A model generated the notes under the pieces. That model was not told the DNA's origin. It did no database searches and saw nothing but the letters and a program-made list of their open reading frames with translations. Source: a virus. From it: 28,476 bases of DNA. Below, piece after piece: positions 23,420 through 28,476 of this stretch. A program made the position numbers and the translations under genes. Position 1 is the stretch's first letter. Each line of letters begins with the position of its first letter. The stretch is taken from IMG/VR virus record IMGVR_UViG_3300034062_000645, positions 1 to 28,476 of that record. One strand, written 5' to 3'.

Positions 23420-24370
23420 TTACTCCTCATCACTCCATGCAGCGAGCACGGAGTTCAAGTCGCGCTTAGCCGCAGGGGCTGGGACTTCCACCTTCTTGCT
23501 CTCTCGCTTGACCGGCTCAGCGACCTCCTCGGGCAATACCACAACATTTTCAAGTAAATCACCCGCGCCAACCGTAAAGGCAATCTTCACAGCCTTAGGG
23601 GCTGGCGCTACTGCCTTCGGTGCTTCCAGTTTGGTAACCCCGTCTGTCTGCGCTTGGAACGGCGTCATAGTCACCAGCTTCTGCACCTCGGGGGTGTTGC
23701 CCACCTTGGTAATCACATCGTAGTGGTGGCGCTTGATGTGCTCTACAGCAGTGAACAGAATCGACTGGTTGTCGTTGTTTTCATTGAAGCTCAGCTTGGT
23801 GATATACCAATCAAGACTCTTGCCGTTGTTGCCCAGATACTTGACGTAGCTCTCAAATACGTGCTCAGTAGCAGATGGGCTCTCACCGAACAAAGACTTG
23901 GACGCCAAGTTCATCTGATAGACCTCACCCTCAAGTGCGGTGCCAAAGTCATCTTCCAACAGCACGGCGATGCGGCGGGAGTATCGGCAAGCCTTCGAGT
24001 TACCCATGCCTGAACCTTTGATGTTCTGGGGGCATGAGTCGCAGCGGTCAGCCTGTCTGTTCACAGACCCAGCGTCGGGGACATTGCCGTCGTTGGAGAA
24101 GCAATCGGGAGGAACTGGCTTAGCGTCGGGGGTCCACTGCGCTGCGTAAAAGATGCGCCCGACCTTGGGGGATGAGTTGACGATGATGACGTTCAGGTCA
24201 CCCTTGATCTTGCCCATCTCCTTGCCGCTGATCTCCTTGCGGAAGATGCCGTTCTTAGGCACGATACGCTTCGTGCCCGCGCTGCCCATGAGGGACTTGG
24301 TAAGCTCGCTGATGCCCGAGGCTTGCAGGAAGTCGGGAAGGTCTTGGTCAATAACTGTAATGTTGCTCAT
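23420..24370 (-). CDS. Zn-finger protein with acidic C-tail, candidate ssDNA-binding protein
   Basis: This 316-aa protein is conserved in style with phage replication-operon proteins I have seen described only as hypothetical or ssDNA-binding. Four cysteines, C90 (PPDCFSNDG), C110 and C113 (CDSCPQNIKGSG) and C128 (KACRYSRR), look like a zinc site inside a mainly beta core that could be an OB fold. The C-terminal third is a low-complexity Ala/Pro/Lys/Val/Glu linker that ends in an acidic tail (VLAAWSDEE), as SSB proteins do to recruit partners. The position beside PrimPol, helicase and polymerase fits an SSB, the T7 gp2.5 slot. The Zn site and tail are visible; the function is inference. Start ATG 24370 has only a weak ribosome site. 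Confidence 0.5.
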   Translation of the reverse strand: MSNITVIDQDLPDFLQASGISELTKSLMGSAGTKRIVPKNGIFRKEISGKEMGKIKGDLNVIIVNSSPKVGRIFYAAQWTPDAKPVPPDCFSNDGNVPDAGSVNRQADRCDSCPQNIKGSGMGNSKACRYSRRIAVLLEDDFGTALEGEVYQMNLASKSLFGESPSATEHVFESYVKYLGNNGKSLDWYITKLSFNENNDNQSILFTAVEHIKRHHYDVITKVGNTPEVQKLVTMTPFQAQTDGVTKLEAPKAVAPAPKAVKIAFTVGAGDLLENVVVLPEEVAEPVKRESKKVEVPAPAAKRDLNSVLAAWSDEE

Positions 24371-24379
24371 TTGATTCTT

Positions 24380-24802
24380 TCAGGGTTTTGGGCGTCTAAC
24401 TACCACGGTGTACTCACTCTCGACATTCAGGCCCATAGGCAGAAGGTCAGGATTCTCAACGAGAAAGTCTTTCATGTTTGTCTGATGAAGTCGTTTCTCT
24501 AACAGGCCAAATGCACCTTGCTCCTTGATGAAGGTGTACATCGAATCCCAATCGTTCGTCCAGTACCGTGACTTGACCGAGCGAATGATTGTGCCGTGTT
24601 GGGTTTTGATGCTGCTTGCATTCAGGTCTTTGCACGCATCGAGCATGTTGGCTTCCAGCATGTCCATCTGTTCTTGTAGAACAGAGTCCTGCGTAGTGAA
24701 CTCCGCTTTAAGCGTAGTCCGGGCGTCACGAATCTTGATGTAGACGTTCGCCAACATGTCTAAATTTGGGGAACTCTTACCCTCTGAAGTTTCTTCAGTC
24801 AT
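24380..24802 (-). CDS. Helical early-operon protein, unknown
   Basis: This 140-aa protein is first in line after the promoter at 24854-24881, with a strong AGGAG six bases before ATG 24802. Residues 15-65 form a long charged helix (MLANVYIKIRDARTTLKAEF, then LQEQMDMLEANMLDACKDL). The second half has a compact motif: TQHGTIIRSVKSRYWTNDWD, then FGLLEKRLHQTNMKDFL and NVESEYTVVVRRPKP. The plan of coiled coil plus small beta-alpha domain is reminiscent of Gp157- or Gam-like phage proteins, but I cannot claim membership. Being promoter-proximal and next to the putative SSB suggests an early function in replication or recombination. Confidence 0.6.
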   Translation of the reverse strand: MTEETSEGKSSPNLDMLANVYIKIRDARTTLKAEFTTQDSVLQEQMDMLEANMLDACKDLNASSIKTQHGTIIRSVKSRYWTNDWDSMYTFIKEQGAFGLLEKRLHQTNMKDFLVENPDLLPMGLNVESEYTVVVRRPKP

Positions 24803-24829
24803 CTAATACTCCTAATGGTTAATGAAGGT

Positions 24830-24846
24830 GTAGGCTACCTGCCTAC
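24830..24846. promoter_or_regulatory. 6-bp inverted repeat at predicted transcription start
   Basis: GTAGGC (24830-24835) and GCCTAC (24841-24846) are perfect inverted repeats around a 5-nt centre. The dyad starts where transcription from the minus-strand promoter should begin (about 24847). It could be an operator for a dimeric HTH protein or a 5' stem-loop on the transcript. No T run follows on the minus strand, so it is not a terminator. Confidence 0.55.
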
Positions 24847-24853
24847 GGAACTG

Positions 24854-24881
24854 ACTATATCACAGGATTGTACATTGTCAA
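24854..24881 (-). promoter_or_regulatory. Sigma70-type promoter with extended -10
   Basis: Reading the minus strand: perfect -35 TTGACA (24881-24876), 16-nt spacer, -10 TATAGT (24859-24854) preceded by TG one base away (TGaTATAGT), which is an extended -10. It sits in one of the only two gaps over 70 nt in the window, and its -35 box overlaps the stop codon of the SNF2-type helicase gene. It should drive the promoter-distal half of the replication operon (24802 down to 20154) using host RNA polymerase. Confidence 0.8.
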
Positions 24882-26266
24882 ACGATTTCGGAAGAAATTT
24901 CTTGGCGGTACAGGTCAATGATTTTTTGGTGGTTGCCGATGTTGTTGCGCAACAAGGAGTAGACCTTGGCTTCCACTGGGCTCCCTGAGATATGTACGAT
25001 GGTCATGTTGTTCTTCTGGCCGGGTCGGTCAATACGTGCGTTGGCTTGCAGGTATGTCTCTACGCTGGTGCAGGGAGCGTACCAGATGATGGTGTCGGCG
25101 GCGGTTAGGGTTAACCCGTGGGATGCAGCTTGGGGCTGGATGATGAGCACCTTTGGGTCCAACCGCTCTTGGAAGCTCTTAACGATGTCGCTGCGCTGGT
25201 TCAGGCTGACGGAACCGTTGATGACCTCGCACGTGATGTGTTGATTTTCGAGGTGCTTTTTTAACAGGTCGATAGTATGTGTAAACGGAACGAACACAAG
25301 GACTTTGTTGCTCGTCTCGTCGATGATCTCCTGCACTACGTTAAGCCGGTTGCTGACATCGAACTCTATTACCTCGTGGGCATCTGTGTACACCGACCCG
25401 CATGAAATCTGCAGCAGCTTACTGACCTGCACGGCGGCGTTGACTGCGGTGATCTCTTCCCCTGCGGCCTCGATGAGCATCTGCTTTCGCAGGATGTTGT
25501 AGAACTTCTGCTGCTGTGCGCTGAGCGGTGCGTCTCTGTCTATGAAGGTAACCGGAGGTAGATCAAGGCACTGGGCTTTCTCGAATCGTATTGCTGGCTG
25601 CAGTATCTTGTGCACCGTAGCTTGTGCGTTCGGCTTAGGCAACCAACGGTACATGCTCACCTTGGTCATCACCGTATCTTTGAACTGCCCAAAGAACGGC
25701 GACACTGCTGTGGGGTTGATCAGCTTAGCTAGGCCGTAGGCGTCGGCGGGAGATTGTGCTGCTGGCGTACCAGTAAGCATCCACAGCCCTTTGATGACCT
25801 TGTTGAGGTCCCGCAGTGCTTTCCATCTGTCCGTCTGTGCATTCTTATACGCCGACGCTTCATCAACGACGATGAGGTCAAACCCACCAGCCAGCAGTTC
25901 CTTTTTGACAACCGCAACCCCATCAAAGTTGATCACGACAAACTCAGCACCGCTGTTGATGATCTCCTTGCGCTTTGCTGCGCTACCGTGGGCAACGGCG
26001 ACGGTCCTATGGATTGCAAACTTGAACAGGTCGTTCTGCCATGCAGCACGCATGATGGATAGGGGGCATATCACTAACACCCGTCTAACTGCTCTGACAC
26101 TCATTAAGTAGTCAACCGCCCATATGACTGATGCAGTCTTGCCGGTACCCTGCTCGTTGAAGCAGAACGCCTTGCGGTTGGAAATCAAAAACTCTGATGT
26201 GACCTTTTGGTGGTCGAACGGCTCAAACCCATGTGGTCGGGGCCACTCATATTCTGATAGATTCAT
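24878..26266 (-). CDS. SNF2-type superfamily 2 DNA helicase/translocase
   Basis: This 462-aa protein is an ATP-dependent DNA translocase. Visible motifs: Q-like FEPFDHQ, Walker A EQGTGKT (G40-T44), Ia VLVICPLSIMRAAW, DEAS box (D135-S138, motif II), TGTP (165-168, motif III), VLVFVPF (IV), then LIIQPQAASHGLTLTAAD (V) and QANARIDRPGQKN (407-419, motif VI with the SNF2-typical R-x-D-R-x-G-Q). The length is about minimal for a two-lobe core with no accessory domain. Such phage helicases are thought to act in replication restart or recombination, and the nuclease genes directly upstream fit that. Start ATG 26266 overlaps the HNH stop (ATGA). Confidence 0.88.
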   Translation of the reverse strand: MNLSEYEWPRPHGFEPFDHQKVTSEFLISNRKAFCFNEQGTGKTASVIWAVDYLMSVRAVRRVLVICPLSIMRAAWQNDLFKFAIHRTVAVAHGSAAKRKEIINSGAEFVVINFDGVAVVKKELLAGGFDLIVVDEASAYKNAQTDRWKALRDLNKVIKGLWMLTGTPAAQSPADAYGLAKLINPTAVSPFFGQFKDTVMTKVSMYRWLPKPNAQATVHKILQPAIRFEKAQCLDLPPVTFIDRDAPLSAQQQKFYNILRKQMLIEAAGEEITAVNAAVQVSKLLQISCGSVYTDAHEVIEFDVSNRLNVVQEIIDETSNKVLVFVPFTHTIDLLKKHLENQHITCEVINGSVSLNQRSDIVKSFQERLDPKVLIIQPQAASHGLTLTAADTIIWYAPCTSVETYLQANARIDRPGQKNNMTIVHISGSPVEAKVYSLLRNNIGNHQKIIDLYRQEISSEIV

Positions 26267-26541
26267 TTTTTCTTTGGCTTGTTGACCTTGACGGTATGGT
26301 CTGAGTTGCGTGTAAAGGAACGGTTGTCACTCGGCGACTTCAGCTTCAGGTTGCTCGGCGCGTTGGTGCCGCCTTTGCTCAGGGGAGTTACATGGTCGAT
26401 GTCCTTACCTGCGCGGTCAACACCCTTAGCGTCCATCTCGTTTCGCGCACGCTGTCGATCCATCCGCGCAGGCAGTTCGCCCCGCTCAACTTGCTGCTGG
26501 TACTCTTTTTTGTACGGGCGTTTTTTGTTTACGTAAGGCAT
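26263..26541 (-). CDS. Small HNH-type endonuclease domain protein
   Basis: This 92-aa basic protein has a compact HNH core: KDIDHVTPLSKGGTNAPSNL followed by KLKSPSDNRSF. The DH pair and the spaced Asn residues form the expected beta-beta-alpha metal site. There are no flanking CxxC zinc pairs, so it belongs to a zinc-less HNH subtype. The N-terminal 40 residues are very basic (KKRPYKKEYQQQ, PARMDRQRARNE) and would bind DNA. AGGA precedes ATG 26541. It is an operon member with 2-4 nt spacing, which argues for a phage DNA-processing role rather than a recently inserted homing endonuclease. Target DNA is unknown. Confidence 0.75.
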   Translation of the reverse strand: MPYVNKKRPYKKEYQQQVERGELPARMDRQRARNEMDAKGVDRAGKDIDHVTPLSKGGTNAPSNLKLKSPSDNRSFTRNSDHTVKVNKPKKK

Positions 26542-26543
26542 GG

Positions 26544-26792
26544 TTAGTCCTTTGTGATTGCTGATATTTTGTCATTTTCCCACAGGGGTTTGCGGCCATC
26601 TTCTTCAATTGAACGCAGCATCTTACCGACTGCTACGCTAATCTCCAACATCATGGCTGATTTATGTTGAGCAAAATGCGCTTCTATGGACTTGTCCACA
26701 ACCTTGCGCACAACAACGGCCAGTATTTCAGTCACTCGGCGCTTCAATTCGTTTTCAAGAATGAGAGCGGTATCGGTTTCTTCGTTGGTCAT
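26544..26792 (-). CDS. Small helical protein, unknown
   Basis: I take ATG 26792 as the start because AGGAG (26803-26799) lies six bases before it, directly behind the nuclease stop; the frame stays open further upstream to 26840 without a ribosome site. The 82-aa product begins MTNEETDTALILENELKRRV and is almost wholly helical and heptad-like (ILAVVVRKVVDKSIEAHFAQ), with a short tail. It has no cysteine and no enzymatic motif. It may be an oligomeric adaptor or inhibitor in the replication/recombination operon. Similar short helical proteins are common between phage nuclease genes, but I recognise no family. Confidence 0.6.
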   Translation of the reverse strand: MTNEETDTALILENELKRRVTEILAVVVRKVVDKSIEAHFAQHKSAMMLEISVAVGKMLRSIEEDGRKPLWENDKISAITKD

Positions 26793-26794
26793 TT

Positions 26795-27469
26795 TTAACT
26801 CCTGTTGTACTCGCAGTCCTTGACTGCACAAAATTTGCATAGTGGCCCACTAACGGGGTTCCACACTCCACTCTTTATTGCTGCTTCGATACGCGCAACG
26901 TCTGCTGCAGACTTGTCCATGTAGGTGTCCTTGAACTCGACGAACTGCTCGGCTTTGACGAACTCTTTACTCACTATAAAAAGGAGAGCGGACTTGACCC
27001 TCTTGATCTCCGGGTACTTCGCAAACAGGCCACAGGCTACAAGGTCCAGTTGCTTTTTGTCCGCATATCTCGCATTCTTGCTTGTCTTGTAGTCCACTGA
27101 GTGGGCCACTCCTGTCGTCCGATTGATAATCACCAGATCGGCTATTCCATGCCACCAGACATTCGGTGCATGGAAGTCACAAGCCTTCAGGTCTTTGGTC
27201 AGGCCCAGCCTCACTTCGCATAGCTTCTCGCCGGGGATTGCGTTGAGCGTGTCCAGCACACCTTGCATGTACTCAAACTGCGGGGGGATTGGTGTGCCCT
27301 TGCCGATGTAGTCCTCGGCCACAGTGTGTGCAGCCTTACCGTATAGCGTAGCCGTTGTGTCCGGGTCACGTACGGCGTCCGGGGCAACCTTAGCGTGGTA
27401 GTACTTGCGTGGGCACTGCTGGAAGGTCTTCAGCGAACTGAACGACCAGACGATGGGTTTAGAGTTCAT
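26795..27469 (-). CDS. Cas4/RecB-like PD-(D/E)XK exonuclease with Fe-S cysteines
   Basis: This 224-aa nuclease begins with SFSSLKTFQQCPRKYYHAKV, the RecB/Cas4 opening with C19. GKAAH gives H48, E85 stands in a CEVRL strand, GIADLV gives D111, and D126-Y-K128 in VDYKTSK forms the catalytic PD-(D/E)XK core, followed by motif QLDLVACG with Q140. C211, C214 and C219 (CKFCAVKDC) together with C19 are the four ligands expected for the 4Fe-4S cluster of Cas4/AddB-type nucleases. Length is normal for solo Cas4-like phage exonucleases. No cas genes or CRISPR array are present, so it probably trims DNA ends for recombination. The gene is coupled to the upstream nuclease by ATGA. Confidence 0.85.
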   Translation of the reverse strand: MNSKPIVWSFSSLKTFQQCPRKYYHAKVAPDAVRDPDTTATLYGKAAHTVAEDYIGKGTPIPPQFEYMQGVLDTLNAIPGEKLCEVRLGLTKDLKACDFHAPNVWWHGIADLVIINRTTGVAHSVDYKTSKNARYADKKQLDLVACGLFAKYPEIKRVKSALLFIVSKEFVKAEQFVEFKDTYMDKSAADVARIEAAIKSGVWNPVSGPLCKFCAVKDCEYNRS

Positions 27470-28149
27470 GTAGCCCCACTCTGCCCATGCTCAAACCTTG
27501 CAGACCGTGCAGCGGCGTATGCGTCCACTACAGTTGGGTAGTGCATATGGGTGTGTACTTGCCTTGTGTCTATGTCCCAATCCTCGTCGCTGGAATCTAA
27601 ACCATGAATCGGGTCTACATCTAGAAGTGAGGCTAGGTGAGATTGCTTAACAACCTCAAAACCGTAAGGCGTAAAGGAGCCATAGCTCTTTACAAGCCCT
27701 TTGTAGTGTTGGAGGATGGGGTGAAAATATATCTTGCTGCTTGATGGTTCGGGTATTTCGGAAAGCAGTAGTAGTCCTATATTTTTACCAATCGAGTCAC
27801 TAAAGTTGGGCAGTATTCCTCCGAAATCGTGCATCTCGGCGTGTTTTTCCCAGTCTTTCTTGAGCGCGTTTGTATCGCCTTTGACTTCTACAAAAATCCC
27901 CTCTTCTCCGTATCTGCGCGGTAGGAAGAAGTCGGGAAGATACCGTACTATTTTGGAACCATACTGTTCTGATCCGGGGTCAGCGTTAGCAATGGGGGCA
28001 TCCTCGTCGTATATTTCCTTTTGGTACCCTTCGTCTTCGTACTTCCAAGGTATGCCAAGAGTGTCAAAGAACACAGCCCACCTAGCTTCCAGTCTTGACC
28101 GGAAGTGGTAACCCTTGTAAAAAGTTTCAATAGCCTTAACAGTCTCCAT
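27466..28149 (-). CDS. T7 endonuclease I-like nuclease (probable junction-resolving)
   Basis: I choose ATG 28149 because GGAG (28159-28156) lies six bases upstream; the longest frame begins at a GTG (28173) without a ribosome site. Numbering from 28149: FRSRLEARWAVFFDTLGIPW with E21, YLPDFFLP with D73, and IFVEVKGD with E88-x-K90. This E...PDF...ExK order is that of T7 endonuclease I and related PD-(D/E)XK junction resolvases. The C-terminal half (GFEVVKQSHLASLLD, HTHMHYP) is not conserved in a way I recognise. Parts of the gene (about 27600-27800) look more AT-rich than neighbours. It overlaps the polymerase stop by 14 nt. Resolving branched replication DNA is the probable role. Confidence 0.65.
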   Translation of the reverse strand: METVKAIETFYKGYHFRSRLEARWAVFFDTLGIPWKYEDEGYQKEIYDEDAPIANADPGSEQYGSKIVRYLPDFFLPRRYGEEGIFVEVKGDTNALKKDWEKHAEMHDFGGILPNFSDSIGKNIGLLLLSEIPEPSSSKIYFHPILQHYKGLVKSYGSFTPYGFEVVKQSHLASLLDVDPIHGLDSSDEDWDIDTRQVHTHMHYPTVVDAYAAARSARFEHGQSGAT

Positions 28150-28476
28150 AACTATCTCCATATCCTGATTCACAGTTGAGGGGTAGCTCCATTGCCCATA
28201 TGGGACGGAGCCGCATGCACAGTTCGACGTATTCCTTAGCTATCTCGGCCTCGGCTTTGGGTGCAATGACTGCAATCGCATCGTGCACCGTCATGACCAC
28301 ACGGTACTTCTTTGCGATCCTTAGCATCTGCTCACCTATGATGATGCGGGCAAGTGCTTGGCATACGTTCTCGATTACCTTACCACCGTATATGCGGTTA
28401 GGGATAACTGCTTTGCCCTTCTTGGTGTCGTACACAACCTCAACCTTGCCAGTCTTCTCGTCCTCACGTATGCGCA
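28136..28476 (-). CDS. Family A DNA polymerase (DNA Pol I-like), C-terminal end only
   Basis: Only the last 113 or so residues lie in the window; the gene continues past the edge and the frame is open to base 28476, so the GTG near 28435 is not a real start. The segment matches the palm/fingers end of Pol I-type polymerases: a helix with YGGKVIENVCQALARIIIGEQM, then motif C in VVMTVHDAIAV, then a short helical tail ending in CESGYGDSYGDC. In the usual family A motif C the residues are VHDE; here the Glu is Ala (HDA), which some phage polymerases also show. It is upstream of the nucleases and, with the PrimPol-helicase, forms the replisome. Confidence 0.85.
   Translation of the reverse strand, partial: RIREDEKTGKVEVVYDTKKGKAVIPNRIYGGKVIENVCQALARIIIGEQMLRIAKKYRVVMTVHDAIAVIAPKAEAEIAKEYVELCMRLRPIWAMELPLNCESGYGDSYGDC

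Noticed and set aside
26263-26541. HNH gene as a recent homing endonuclease insertion
   Set aside because: It is fitted into the operon with a 4-nt overlap and 2-nt gap and interrupts no gene.
26795-27469. CRISPR-Cas locus suggested by the Cas4-like protein
   Set aside because: No cas1, cas2 or effector genes and no repeat-spacer array in the window; solo Cas4-like nucleases are common in phages.

Overview
The window is a piece of a tailed double-stranded DNA phage genome (Caudoviricetes), either free or as a prophage. It most resembles environmental, aquatic podovirus-type phages of Gram-negative, probably proteobacterial hosts. The evidence is tail-fibre genes with fibre chaperones, a lysis cassette, very large virion-internal-type proteins, and a phage replication module with a family A DNA polymerase. 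Genes are packed with gaps of 0-12 nt or 4-nt ATGA overlaps. I see no terminase, portal, capsid, integrase, RNA polymerase or tRNA gene, so these would lie outside the window. Both edges cut a gene.

Plus strand, 1-20075 (late/structural arm). Nucleotides 1-4306 encode fibre-type proteins and two related fibre-assembly chaperones: partial fibre, chaperone, short fibre protein, a 646-aa protein of about six repeated beta modules, chaperone. Nucleotides 4303-6040 form the lysis cassette: two tiny membrane proteins missed by a length cutoff, a membrane-anchored protein, a three-TM holin-like protein and a GH24 lysozyme. From 6050 to 20075 come a tail/DNA-stabilisation-like protein, small virion-type proteins, a degenerate GNAT-fold protein, a 1141-aa Gln/Ala-rich repeat protein and a giant 2220-aa polyvalent protein. 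The giant protein carries a GNAT module between two APVAE repeat arrays, an HExxGH metallopeptidase motif and a PLxRFG-like motif.

Minus strand, 28476-20154 (replication arm). In transcription order: DNA polymerase I family C-terminus, T7-endonuclease-I-like nuclease, Cas4/RecB-like Fe-S nuclease, small helical protein, HNH protein, SNF2-type helicase, then a strong sigma70-like promoter with a dyad at the expected start site. After the promoter come a helical protein, a Zn-finger protein with an acidic tail that may bind ssDNA, an HTH regulator, a PrimPol-helicase fusion, and a small conserved-looking ORF. The two arms converge at 20076-20153. There an intrinsic terminator oriented for the minus strand has its T-tract directly against the stop codon of the giant plus-strand gene.

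Reading as a whole: the right arm supplies priming, unwinding, polymerisation and recombination/junction processing. The left arm supplies adsorption fibres, lysis, and proteins probably packaged in the virion and delivered with the DNA. The giant multi-enzyme protein is the most interesting element.
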